Origin: Micrococcaceae bacterium Sec5.1
GTDB taxonomy: Bacteria; Actinomycetota; Actinomycetes; Actinomycetales; Micrococcaceae
NCBI GenBank assembly: GCA_039636795.1
Contig: CP143430.1
Coordinates: 3,038,001 to 3,102,000, forward strand
DNA: 64,000 nt
Direction: 5' to 3'
This document shows positions 35,078 through 43,353 of this stretch, piece after piece; position 1 is the stretch's first letter; each line of letters opens with the position of its first letter. Under the pieces are notes generated by a model. That model worked only from the letters and a program-made list of their open reading frames with translations. It made no database searches and was not told where the DNA came from. Both the position numbers and the translations under genes were made by a program.

Positions 35078-35104
35078 CGATAAGCGAAAGGCTTTCGTTT
35101 ATCG
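35078..35104. promoter_or_regulatory. 25-base near-palindrome, probable TetR operator
   Basis: The sequence is CGATAAGCGAAAG, G, CTTTCGTTTATCG with a single mismatched pair (12 of 13 paired on each side of a central base). It lies 48 bases from the permease start and 81 from the TetR start. Size and location fit a TetR operator controlling both directions. Confidence 0.75.
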
Positions 35105-35184
35105 TAAGGCCTTGTGATGGGGCGCACAATACCTTTGCCCAAACTTCTGGCTAGAGTCGTAACAACACTTTGATTGGAGACCCA

Positions 35185-35802
35185 ATGCCACGCCCGCTGG
35201 TTCCGCTGATATCCATCGACGCTCTCGTCACCGCCGCCTTGGAGCTGGTAGACGAAGCCGGGGACTTCAGCCTGCCCAAACTGGCCAAGAGGATCGGCGT
35301 CAGCCAATCGTCCATTTACAACCACGTCAGCGGCCGGGAAGAAATACTGGAGCTCATGCGCGGGCGGATCATCGCCGAGAGCCCCTACACCCTCCATGAA
35401 GGGCAGGACTGGGAGGAGGCCCTCAGAGTTATTGTCCGCAGCTACCGTGACGCGTTCGCCCGGCATCCCCGTCTGGCCCCGCTGCTGGTGTTGCAAACGG
35501 TGCAGGACGATCAGGTGCTGGCTCTCTACGAGAATCTGGCCGTCGCCCTGGAAAAGGCCGGTTTCCAGGGACAGGATGTGGTTTCGGCGATCTCCACCAT
35601 CGACAGTTTTGCCTTGGGATTTGCGTTGGACCTGGCCGCTCCCGACGTCGTGTGGGCACCTCCGGTTCACGGCTACCCGACCCTTACCCAGGCGTTGACG
35701 CACGCCGGTCCGCCGGACCAGCGTGGTGAAGCGGCCTTCGATTTCGGTTTGGAGATCCTGGTAGCGGGACTCCGTTCACGCCTCAAATCCTCGGTGCTGT
35801 GA
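35185..35802 (+). CDS. TetR-family regulator with TetR_C-type effector domain
   Basis: A 205-residue regulator. The N-terminal helix-turn-helix is FSLPKLAKRIGVSQSSIYNH (about 31-50), and the remainder is a helical effector domain of the class-C type. The start at 35185 has a TTGGAGA ribosome site; an upstream ATG at 35170 lacks one. It is divergent from the permease/amidohydrolase operon, and a near-perfect palindrome sits between them. Its stop overlaps the GTG start of the membrane peptidase gene. Confidence 0.88.
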   Translation: MPRPLVPLISIDALVTAALELVDEAGDFSLPKLAKRIGVSQSSIYNHVSGREEILELMRGRIIAESPYTLHEGQDWEEALRVIVRSYRDAFARHPRLAPLLVLQTVQDDQVLALYENLAVALEKAGFQGQDVVSAISTIDSFALGFALDLAAPDVVWAPPVHGYPTLTQALTHAGPPDQRGEAAFDFGLEILVAGLRSRLKSSVL

Positions 35803-35829
35803 ACGGTGCTGTGAACCCTGCTGTGAACT
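35794..35829 (+). repeat. 12-base tandem repeat with in-frame GTG starts
   Basis: Three 12-base units, G/CTGCTGTGAAC(G/C/T) with one change in the first base, run through the end of tetR and the start of the membrane peptidase gene. Each contains GTGAAC, giving in-frame GTG codons at 35799, 35811 and 35823. The first overlaps the tetR TGA. Copy-number changes would keep the frame and only lengthen the N-terminus. Confidence 0.75.
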
Positions 35830-36557
35830 TGCTGCAAACCTGGTGGGCGGCCGTAGTCCGTGGCTTCACCGACGTCCAGACTACTGCCGTGCCCCTGCCT
35901 GCGTTGTTGGCGATTCTCGCTGGAGCCACCATTCTGAGCATCCCTCGAGCCACATGGCGATGGTTCGGTCTCTACGTGACATTCGTCCATGAGCTTGGCC
36001 ACGCATATGCCGCCCTCATGACGGGGCGATTTGTCCACAGTCTTCGCATCGGACTGGATCATTCGGGTCGCCTCGTCAGCAGCGGCCGGAGCCCTTTCGG
36101 CGCAGCCTGGTCAGGGTTCTGGGGTTATCCCGCCCCGGCAGTCGTGGGACTTGCCTTAATTGCTGCGTTCGCCGCGGGCCGATCGGGAGCCGCGATGTCT
36201 GTGGGCGCCCTCATCCTGCTCGTCTCCCTGATTTTCCTGCGCAACCTGACAGGGATCCTCGTGGCGGTGGTCAGCGCAGCTATCGCCCAGCTTTTGCTCC
36301 TCTTCGGATCGCCCACCATCGTCAACTACATTGTGCTGGCCCTGGGGATCGCCCTGTCAGTGGGTGCCGTGCGGGACCTCTTCAAGCTCGCCGGCGTCCA
36401 TACACGGCGCCGGGACCGGCTAGCAGCGTCGGACGCCTACATCCTTGGCCGAACCACGGGTGTCCCGTCGTTCCTGTGGCTGACAGGATTCTCCGTGGTC
36501 ATCACAGGGAGCACAGTCACCTCAGCATGGTTGTTATGGGGGATGGTCGCGGCCTAG
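35799..36557 (+). CDS. M50-family membrane metallopeptidase-like protein
   Basis: A 252-residue integral membrane protein with a HELGH zinc motif in FVHELGHAYAALMTG (about residues 62-76) and four or more hydrophobic segments. This matches the M50B-like family with unknown substrates. Unlike site-2 proteases there is no obvious NPDG-type second motif, so the third ligand is unclear. The GTG start overlaps the tetR stop by three bases; downstream GTG codons in the repeat are equally possible. Coupling to tetR is probable, but the role is unknown. Confidence 0.75.
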   Translation: MNGAVNPAVNLLQTWWAAVVRGFTDVQTTAVPLPALLAILAGATILSIPRATWRWFGLYVTFVHELGHAYAALMTGRFVHSLRIGLDHSGRLVSSGRSPFGAAWSGFWGYPAPAVVGLALIAAFAAGRSGAAMSVGALILLVSLIFLRNLTGILVAVVSAAIAQLLLLFGSPTIVNYIVLALGIALSVGAVRDLFKLAGVHTRRRDRLAASDAYILGRTTGVPSFLWLTGFSVVITGSTVTSAWLLWGMVAA

Positions 36558-36700
36558 AACCCCTTGGCCACTTCGCGCTGGCTCTTCGTCCGCGGCTGGG
36601 TCTTGCCCTGTGGTCGCCTCAGGGTGTCCAATCCTCTTACACGTTCGAACCTTTCGGCGCGTTCGAACTCCGAGCTTGGATAGGACACCAGGAGGTGCTC

Positions 36701-38785
36701 ATGTCCGCGAAGGGCACACGGGAGACGGCCAAGGCGGCCGGACCCGGCACACCCGAGTCCCGGCGAAGCGAGAACGGAACGGCTCTGGCGGCAAGTGATC
36801 CTGCCAAGATACGCAACGTGGCACTCGTAGGGCATTCAGGTGCAGGGAAGTCGATGCTCGTTGAGGCGCTGTTGGCTGCCACCGGTGCCATCACCCGGAT
36901 GGGTTCCATCACTGAGGGAACAACTGTCAGCGATTCAGACCCTTCAGCCATCCATCAGCAGAGGTCCGTCACCATGTCCGTGGCCCCGATCCTGGTGGGC
37001 GAGGTCAAAGTGAACCTGATCGACACTCCGGGGTACACGGATTTCACGGGGGAATTACGAGCAGGGTTGAGGGCCGCCGATGCGGCCCTCTTTGTCGTCT
37101 CCGCCGTGGACGGCATCGACGGCGCCACCATCGCCTTGTGGGGTGAATGCGAGAAGATCCGCATGCCGCGGGCTGTAGTAGTCAGCCGCCTGGACCACCC
37201 CCGCGCGGACTTCAGCGCCGCCGTCGTACGTTGCCAGGAAGCCTTCGGTGAGTCTGTCCTTCCGCTGTATCTGCCCTCTGGCGGAGGGTTGGCAGGGGTG
37301 CTCGAGGGGAACAACGATGATCCCGTCGTGGAGGAAGCCCGCGGCCCTTTGATTGAAGGGATCATTGCCGAAAGCGAAGACGAGACCTTGATGGACCGCT
37401 ATCTGGGCGGTGAAGAGTTGCCCTTGGAAGACCTCATCAGGGACCTGGAAACCGCCGTGGCCAGGGGCTCCTTCTTCCCTGTGATGGCTACCTCGGCGGA
37501 AACGGGTTTGGGGCTTCCCGAGCTCATGGCACTGATGATCGATGCTTTGCCTTCGCCGCTGGAACGCACCGCGCCCCCAGCGATGAAACTCGATGGTTCG
37601 TCCTTGAAACCACTGGAATGCGACCCCGCAGGACGCCTCGCTGCCGAGGTAGTGCGGACTACCGTGGATCCGTTCCTGGGCCGCGTCTGCCTGGTCCGTG
37701 TTTTTTCCGGCACCCTTCATGAAGATTCAGCCATCCACATCGGCGGCAGGGGATTGGCCGACAGGGGCCACGAGGACCACGACAGCGATGAACGTGTCAC
37801 GCACCTGTACTCGCCCGTCGGATCAAGCCTGAAGGCTGTTTCGCAGTGCATCGCCGGTGACATTTGCGCCATCAGCAAGCTGGCGAGCGCGGAGACCGGG
37901 GACACTGTCTCGGACAAGGACGCTCCGCTGCTGATCGAAACCTGGAACATGCCTGAGCCGCTGATGCCCATAGCGATCGAAGGAGTGTCCCGTAGCGACG
38001 AGGACGCGCTCGCCAAGAGCATCGGGAAGGTAGTCGCGGCAGATCCGACGCTTCGGGTGGAACGCAACCAGGACACGCACCAGTTGATTCTTTGGTGCAT
38101 GGGTGAGGCGCATGCCGAAGTGATATTGGACAGGCTGCGCAACCAGGGCGTCAAGCTTCAAATGGTGGAGGTCATCACGCCGCTGCGTGAGACCTTCGCC
38201 AGCAAGGCCGCAGGGCACGGCCGGCATGTCAAGCAATCAGGCGGACACGGACAGTTCGCCATCTGCGACATCGAAGTTGAGCCGTTGGCGCGCGGGGAGG
38301 GGTTTGAATTCGCTGACAAGACGGTGGGCGGAGTTATTCCCGGTACGTTCGTCACTTCCGTGGAAAAGGGCGTGCGCTCCCAGATGCTCAAGGGCGTTTC
38401 CGCTGGGTTCCCCGTGGTGGATATCAAGGTCACCTTGGTGGGCGGAAAAACGCACAGCGTGGATTCCTCAGACGCAGCCTTCCAGGCAGCCGGTGCATTG
38501 GCGCTTCGAGAAGCCGCGTCAACGGCCAGGATCCAGCTTCTGGAACCCGTGTCCGCCGTGGTGGTCAGCGTCCCGGACGAACACGTGGGGGCGGTGATGA
38601 GTGATTTGTCGGGCCGGAGGGGACGGGTGACCGGAACTACGGCAGCTAACGGCGAGGGTACTGAGATCACCGCAGAAGTCCCTGACCAGGAGCTTCTGCG
38701 CTACGCCGTTGAACTTCGGGCGCTCACGGCGGGTACGGGGCGCTTCCGGCGATCGTATCTGCGCCACGAGCCGGTGCCGAAGTAG
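36701..38785 (+). CDS. EF-G-like GTPase (EF-G2/FusA2 type)
   Basis: A 694-residue translation-factor-type GTPase, normal for the actinobacterial EF-G-like group. G1 is GHSGAGKS (44-51), G3 is DTPGYTDF, and G4 appears degenerate: SRLDH instead of NKxD. Domains II-V follow, with domain IV carrying the GHGRHVKQSGGHGQF segment typical of EF-G. Paralogues of this type in mycobacteria bind ribosomes but do not replace EF-G in translation, as I recall. It has an AGGAGG ribosome site seven bases before the ATG and is monocistronic. Confidence 0.88.
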   Translation: MSAKGTRETAKAAGPGTPESRRSENGTALAASDPAKIRNVALVGHSGAGKSMLVEALLAATGAITRMGSITEGTTVSDSDPSAIHQQRSVTMSVAPILVGEVKVNLIDTPGYTDFTGELRAGLRAADAALFVVSAVDGIDGATIALWGECEKIRMPRAVVVSRLDHPRADFSAAVVRCQEAFGESVLPLYLPSGGGLAGVLEGNNDDPVVEEARGPLIEGIIAESEDETLMDRYLGGEELPLEDLIRDLETAVARGSFFPVMATSAETGLGLPELMALMIDALPSPLERTAPPAMKLDGSSLKPLECDPAGRLAAEVVRTTVDPFLGRVCLVRVFSGTLHEDSAIHIGGRGLADRGHEDHDSDERVTHLYSPVGSSLKAVSQCIAGDICAISKLASAETGDTVSDKDAPLLIETWNMPEPLMPIAIEGVSRSDEDALAKSIGKVVAADPTLRVERNQDTHQLILWCMGEAHAEVILDRLRNQGVKLQMVEVITPLRETFASKAAGHGRHVKQSGGHGQFAICDIEVEPLARGEGFEFADKTVGGVIPGTFVTSVEKGVRSQMLKGVSAGFPVVDIKVTLVGGKTHSVDSSDAAFQAAGALALREAASTARIQLLEPVSAVVVSVPDEHVGAVMSDLSGRRGRVTGTTAANGEGTEITAEVPDQELLRYAVELRALTAGTGRFRRSYLRHEPVPK

Positions 38786-38789
38786 TTCC

Positions 38790-39455
38790 TCAACTGTTTT
38801 CCCTCATGAATCCCGCCACTGCGGGTGCAAGCGAGGCACCTATCTCGGCGGCACTGCGCTTGAGGCCCTTGACCACAAACGAATGGTCGGCATTTTCGCT
38901 CCACTGGAGAGTCGCCGTCGAGCCTATCCTGGCCACTACCGACTCCAGAAGTTCCGGCGTCGCGAAGGTATCGCGAGTGCCTTGGAGGAAGAGCATGGGC
39001 ACCGTTATCCCATAGAGGTGTTCATCGCGGAGCTTCTCCGGTTTGCCCGGTGCGTGGAGGGGATAACCGAGGTACACCAGGCCAGCCGCGGGCATTCCCT
39101 CGGCCACGGCCATGGATGCCATCCGACCCCCAAAGGATTTTCCGCCGGCCCACAACGGTTCATCGCCTGCGAGATCCGCGGCCTTTTCCATGACGGCCCG
39201 CCACGTGGCAATCGCTGCGGGCGGACGGTCGGGGAAACGGCGTCCGGCTTCCCGGTACGGAAAATTGAAGCGCAGGGTACTGACGCCTTCCTCCGCCATC
39301 GCTTCGGCAAATCCCTGCAGGAAGGGGTGTTCCTTGCCTGCTCCGGCGCCGTGGGCAACTACGAGGGTCGCGAACGACTTCTCCGGACGGACGTGGATCG
39401 CCGATACCTTGGTGTCTCCCACGGCAACAGTCAGGGCGGTTTCAGTGTTTGGCAT
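38790..39455 (-). CDS. Alpha/beta hydrolase (Tex30/dienelactone hydrolase-like)
   Basis: A 221-residue alpha/beta hydrolase. The nucleophile elbow is WAGGKSFGGRM (about 101-111, Ser in GKSFG), the acid is likely Asp in QGTRDTFATPE, and the His is in ENADHSF. The N-terminal VVAHGAGAGKEHPF gives the oxyanion region. Close relatives are uncharacterised KANL3/Tex30-like hydrolases. The conserved N-terminus MPNTETALTV is at 39455; upstream Met codons lie outside the conserved region. The stop is 4 bases from that of the EF-G-like gene. Confidence 0.85.
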   Translation of the reverse strand: MPNTETALTVAVGDTKVSAIHVRPEKSFATLVVAHGAGAGKEHPFLQGFAEAMAEEGVSTLRFNFPYREAGRRFPDRPPAAIATWRAVMEKAADLAGDEPLWAGGKSFGGRMASMAVAEGMPAAGLVYLGYPLHAPGKPEKLRDEHLYGITVPMLFLQGTRDTFATPELLESVVARIGSTATLQWSENADHSFVVKGLKRSAAEIGASLAPAVAGFMRENS

Positions 39456-39562
39456 GTATCCATCATGGTGCAGTTTGGCCTTTGAGCTGTCAGGCACTAC
39501 TTCACGCCGCCCGAAAAAAGGAACGCAGGATGCTGACGTGAACGCCCTTGACGGGGTAGCTT

Positions 39563-40594
39563 GTGGCCATGGCGAGCGAATCAGCAACAGTCTCCGTGCC
39601 CGGTCCCGAGGGCCCCCGCGAAGTCCGGATTTCAAGTCCAAGCCGCGTCATGTGGCCCGAGGCCGGACTGACGAAACTGGACCTGGCTAACTACCTGGTG
39701 GATGTGGGCGATGCTTTTGTGGCGGCTAACGGCAACCGGCCCGTCAGTCTCCAGCGTTACTCCGGCAACATCGAGGGCGAGATGTTCTTCTCCAAGAACC
39801 CTCCCAAGGGTGCGCCGGAGTATGTCCGCTCGGTCATGGTGACCTATCCGAGCGCCCGGACCCATCCGCAGTTGGTAATCGACGAACCTGCGGCCGCGGT
39901 GTGGGCAGCGCAAATGAACACGGTCGTCTTCCACCCGTGGGCTTCCCGTGCCAACGATCCCGACAATCCCGACCAGCTGCGTATCGACCTCGATCCGCAG
40001 CCGGGAACGGACTTTGATGACGCCATACCGGCCGCGCAGGAACTCCGCGCGTTGTTGGACGAAGCCGGGCTGACGGCCTTCATCAAGACCTCGGGCAACC
40101 GGGGACTGCATGTGTATGCGCCCATCCACCCCAAGCATGAATTCCTGGAAGTGCGCCACGCGGTGATCGCTGCGGGCCGGGAGTTGGAGCGACGGATGCC
40201 CGAGAAGGTCACCACGGCATGGTGGAAAGAAGAACGCGGGACCAGGATCTTCGTGGACTTCAACCAGGCCAACCGGGACCGGACGATTGCCGGTGCGTAC
40301 AGTCCGCGTGCCGTGCCGAATGCACAGGTATCGTGCCCGTTGGCGTGGGAAGAGCTGGAAAATGCAGATCCGGCCAAATACACCATCAGCACAGTTCCGG
40401 ACCGGTTGAAGACGACAGGCGACCCTTGGGCCACCATGCATGAGAAGCCCGGGGACATCGACGTCCTTCTGCAATGGTGGGAGCGCGACGTCAAGAACGG
40501 CCAAGGCGAAATGCCGTTCCCACCGGAATTTCCCAAGATGCCGGGCGAGCCGATGCGGGTACAGCCGAGCCGCGCTCGGAAACAGGAGGAGTAA
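39563..40594 (+). CDS. LigD-type polymerase/primase domain, stand-alone
   Basis: A 343-residue protein equal to the polymerase domain of the bacterial NHEJ ligase LigD (archaeo-eukaryotic primase fold). Catalytic acids are in RIDLDPQPG (about 137-145), with the later Asp in FVDFNQANRDRTIAG. The SGNRGLHVYAP segment carries the conserved His. It lacks the ligase and phosphoesterase domains. GTG 39563 follows an ACGGGG site; ATG 39569 is an alternative. No ku gene adjoins it in this window. It may fill gaps at breaks alone or with a ligase encoded elsewhere. Confidence 0.88.
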   Translation: MAMASESATVSVPGPEGPREVRISSPSRVMWPEAGLTKLDLANYLVDVGDAFVAANGNRPVSLQRYSGNIEGEMFFSKNPPKGAPEYVRSVMVTYPSARTHPQLVIDEPAAAVWAAQMNTVVFHPWASRANDPDNPDQLRIDLDPQPGTDFDDAIPAAQELRALLDEAGLTAFIKTSGNRGLHVYAPIHPKHEFLEVRHAVIAAGRELERRMPEKVTTAWWKEERGTRIFVDFNQANRDRTIAGAYSPRAVPNAQVSCPLAWEELENADPAKYTISTVPDRLKTTGDPWATMHEKPGDIDVLLQWWERDVKNGQGEMPFPPEFPKMPGEPMRVQPSRARKQEE

Positions 40595-40608
40595 CCGCAG
40601 GAGCAAGC

Positions 40609-41748
40609 ATGCATCCAGGTTCACGCAGGGGAATTGTGACCGCAGCGCTTGTGTGCGGACTGTTCCTCGCTGGCTGCACGGGCGAACCGCAGCCCAACCC
40701 GTTTCCGCCGGCACCAGTGACGAGCTCGACGTCGGTCCCTCCCACAGTACCCACCCCGCCATCCGGGAGGGCACAGTCCACCACGGCATCAGCCTCACCA
40801 CCAGTAACACCCGCCTTTGGCGAGCTGCAGGCAACTTTGGAGCTCTTTAGCCGGGAAATGCTGCAGAACGGTGCCCCCGCGGTGCTGATAGAGGCCAGGG
40901 CCGGCCAAGAAGTGTGGAGGCACGCGGCGGGTGTCAGGAGCCTTCACGGAGGTGCTCCTGTGCAGGCGGATGATCCGATCCGGGTGGGCGGGCTCACACG
41001 GACCATGGTGGCAGTTTCCGTGTTGAAGCTGGTGGAAGAAGGCCGGCTGGTACTTGAGGATTCGATCGCCAAATACTTGCCGGGGATCGACGTCCTCCTG
41101 CCGCCGGAGCCAGAGTCCGTGACAGTCCGGCAATTGCTGGGCCACACCGCAGGGATTCCCTATGCCAGCGGGCTTTCGGACTATGCAGTCCTTGGCTTTT
41201 TGGTGGAGCGGCTCCGGGGCGCTCCTTTGGCCGCGGTCCTGCGAACGGAAATCCTGGATCCCTTGAATCTGCACTCAACCATGCTTTTGGACGCGGGCCC
41301 CCTTTCAAACACCCTGGTCCATGGTTATGCAGTGGTGGGGGGTGAAACGGTGGACGTCACGCATTCCGTCCAGCAAGGCGGCCCGGCTTCCGACGGCGTG
41401 ATCGCGAGTGTTACCGACATTGACGCCTTCTACGCAGCGTTGCTCAAGGGGCGGCTGCTGTTACCGGAGAGCCTGGTGGAGATGAAGGGTTCGGTTTTCG
41501 CCGATTACGGATTGGGCCTGGACCACTGGAAGGACACGTGCACCAACGGCTACTATTACGGCCACTCAGGTGACGTACCGGGCTATGGCACCATCTCCAT
41601 CAGCAGTGCTGATGGGAACCGTCAGCTCACCATTTCCTTGGCCCACCCGCCGTCGCCCCTGTCTACGCAACCTTCGGCCATCGCTTTGGAACTGACAGGA
41701 CTCGCCCAGGTCGCTTTGAACGCGAGTTGCCGTTTCCATTTCCGCTGA
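40609..41748 (+). CDS. Beta-lactamase-fold lipoprotein, catalytic residues apparently lost
   Basis: A 379-residue lipoprotein. The signal has a lipobox LAGC with Cys at about 24, then a Pro/Thr/Ser linker to about 65. The rest matches the class-C beta-lactamase/serine hydrolase family (e.g. VAVSVLKLVEEGRLVLEDSIAKYLP, RQLLGHTAGIP, YGHSGDVPGYG). The family's SxxK site, expected just before TMVAVSVLK, reads GGLTR: Ser is Gly and Lys is Arg. The usual 50-60 residues between HTAGIP and the second (YxN) motif are also missing, and that motif is not recognisable. Only HSG remains. It is probably a binding or regulatory protein rather than an enzyme. Confidence 0.82.
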   Translation: MHPGSRRGIVTAALVCGLFLAGCTGEPQPNPFPPAPVTSSTSVPPTVPTPPSGRAQSTTASASPPVTPAFGELQATLELFSREMLQNGAPAVLIEARAGQEVWRHAAGVRSLHGGAPVQADDPIRVGGLTRTMVAVSVLKLVEEGRLVLEDSIAKYLPGIDVLLPPEPESVTVRQLLGHTAGIPYASGLSDYAVLGFLVERLRGAPLAAVLRTEILDPLNLHSTMLLDAGPLSNTLVHGYAVVGGETVDVTHSVQQGGPASDGVIASVTDIDAFYAALLKGRLLLPESLVEMKGSVFADYGLGLDHWKDTCTNGYYYGHSGDVPGYGTISISSADGNRQLTISLAHPPSPLSTQPSAIALELTGLAQVALNASCRFHFR

Positions 41749-41773
41749 TCGCGGTTCGACCCCCGCTGGGACC

Positions 41774-42394
41774 CTATTCGAACCTTGAAGGATCGCCCGT
41801 TCCGCGCCGAACTACTTCTGCCGTGCCGCTGGAGAAATCGATCACCGTGGTGGGCTCCGAACCCGTATCGCCGGAATCGATCACGGCGTCCACTTCGTTG
41901 TCCAGCCGCTCCTTGATTTCCCAGCCCTGAGTGAGGGGCTCTTCCTGGTCGGGCAGCAGGAGCGTGCTGGAAAGCAAGGGTTCACCGAGCTCCGCCAAGA
42001 GCGCCTGAACCACTTTGTGATCCGGGATGCGTACGCCCACTGTCTTCTTTTTCGGGTGGAGCAGGCGCTTGGGAACCTCGCGCGTGGCCGGAAGGATGAA
42101 CGTGTAGCTGCCTGGGGTGACGGCCTTGATGCTGCGGAAGACATCGTTATCGATCATCACGAACTGCCCCATTTGGGCGAAATCCTTGCAGACCAGGGTG
42201 AAGTGGTGTTTATCGTCCAACTGCCGAATAGTCCGGATACGATCCAAGGCTTCCCTGTTGCCGATCTGGGCACCCAGTGCGTAGCAGGAGTCGGTGGGGT
42301 AGGCGATCAGCCCGCCGCTTTGGAGCATATTAACCACTTGGCCGATGGCGCGTGGTTGGGGATCTTCAGGGTGCACGTCAAAGAATCTGGCCAT
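41774..42394 (-). CDS. yciO: L-threonylcarbamoyladenylate synthase-like protein (YciO/Sua5 family)
   Basis: A 206-residue protein of the YrdC/Sua5/YciO fold, which binds ATP and nucleic acid and in Sua5/TsaC makes threonylcarbamoyl-AMP for tRNA t6A. Motifs are LIAYPTDSCYALGAQ, KHHFTLVCKD, and the RIPDHKVVQ/SSTLLLP pair. The KxR/SxN ATP-site residues of TsaC are partly different, and the length and the extended C-terminus fit YciO better. YciO's exact job is less clear than TsaC's. It is monocistronic. Confidence 0.82.
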   Translation of the reverse strand: MARFFDVHPEDPQPRAIGQVVNMLQSGGLIAYPTDSCYALGAQIGNREALDRIRTIRQLDDKHHFTLVCKDFAQMGQFVMIDNDVFRSIKAVTPGSYTFILPATREVPKRLLHPKKKTVGVRIPDHKVVQALLAELGEPLLSSTLLLPDQEEPLTQGWEIKERLDNEVDAVIDSGDTGSEPTTVIDFSSGTAEVVRRGTGDPSRFE

Positions 42395-42414
42395 GGAGAG
42401 AGCCTACGTCAAAG

Positions 42415-43353
42415 CTAGGACAGGATGTCTTTGGTGGAGAACTTCCCGTAGGCCAGCGCGCCGCAGACGGCGATATAACCGGCTTGGAGCAGCGCGTTCT
42501 CGCCAAACGATGTCCAGGAGATCGGTTGCCGGAGGAGGTCGGCGAAGCCCAGCCAGTGGTGGCTGAACAGCCAGGGATGCAGCCAATCGAGTTGTGGCAG
42601 GTTATCCAGGACCTGCGATACCACCGAGAGGACGATGGTCGCCGCCATCGCTCCTACTGGGACATCCGTGAAGGTCGAGATGAGCAGCCCGATCGCAGAC
42701 AATCCCAGGAGCGAGACCGTGATGTAGGCAGCAATCAGCAACGAGCGCAGTACTGACTCGCCTACCCCGATCGTGTCGCCGGACAGTAGCGTCACGGGAC
42801 CGATGGGGAAGAACACGACGCCGGCCAGGGCACCTGCCGCTGCGACGGTGGCTGTTGCGGCGCAGCAGAAAGCGACGGCACCGGCGTACTTGATCAAGAG
42901 CAGGCGGATACGCCCCGCCGGTGCCAGGAGCAGATAGCGCAACGTTCCAAGGTTGGCCTCCCCGGCGATGGTGTCTCCTGCCACCACTCCGATGGTGAGG
43001 GGGAGGAACAGCGGGACACAAACCACCAGGGCTGTCACAGCAACAAAGAGGCCATTCTGGGTGATGCGATCCAAGAATAATGGCCCGCGACCGGGTGTCG
43101 CTGGCCGGGACGAGAGCTTGACCGCAAGGGCAATCAGGATCGGAACGGCGGCGAGGGCCACCAGCATTGCCCAGGTCCGGAGGCGACGGAACAGCACGGA
43201 TAGCTCCGAGCCAAGCAGCGCCCACCCCATCCCGGGATGGACAGCATTGTCATTGGAAATAGCAGTCGTACCAGTAGTAGGAGTCGCTCCAGCCCTTCCA
43301 GCAGTTTCAGCGGTCCCAGCAGTTTCAAGAGTGTCACCAGTTTCAGCCGACAA
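42415..43353 (-). CDS. ABC transporter permease
   Basis: A 312-residue ABC-2-type membrane protein with six hydrophobic segments, exporting an unknown substrate. A low-complexity Thr/Ala/Gly-rich N-terminal tail of about 40 residues comes first. Its start overlaps the ATPase gene's stop by 11 bases, so the two make one transporter. The third gene of the group encodes a LolA-like carrier, so a lipid- or lipoprotein-related export function is possible but not shown. Confidence 0.85.
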   Translation of the reverse strand: MSAETGDTLETAGTAETAGRAGATPTTGTTAISNDNAVHPGMGWALLGSELSVLFRRLRTWAMLVALAAVPILIALAVKLSSRPATPGRGPLFLDRITQNGLFVAVTALVVCVPLFLPLTIGVVAGDTIAGEANLGTLRYLLLAPAGRIRLLLIKYAGAVAFCCAATATVAAAGALAGVVFFPIGPVTLLSGDTIGVGESVLRSLLIAAYITVSLLGLSAIGLLISTFTDVPVGAMAATIVLSVVSQVLDNLPQLDWLHPWLFSHHWLGFADLLRQPISWTSFGENALLQAGYIAVCGALAYGKFSTKDILS

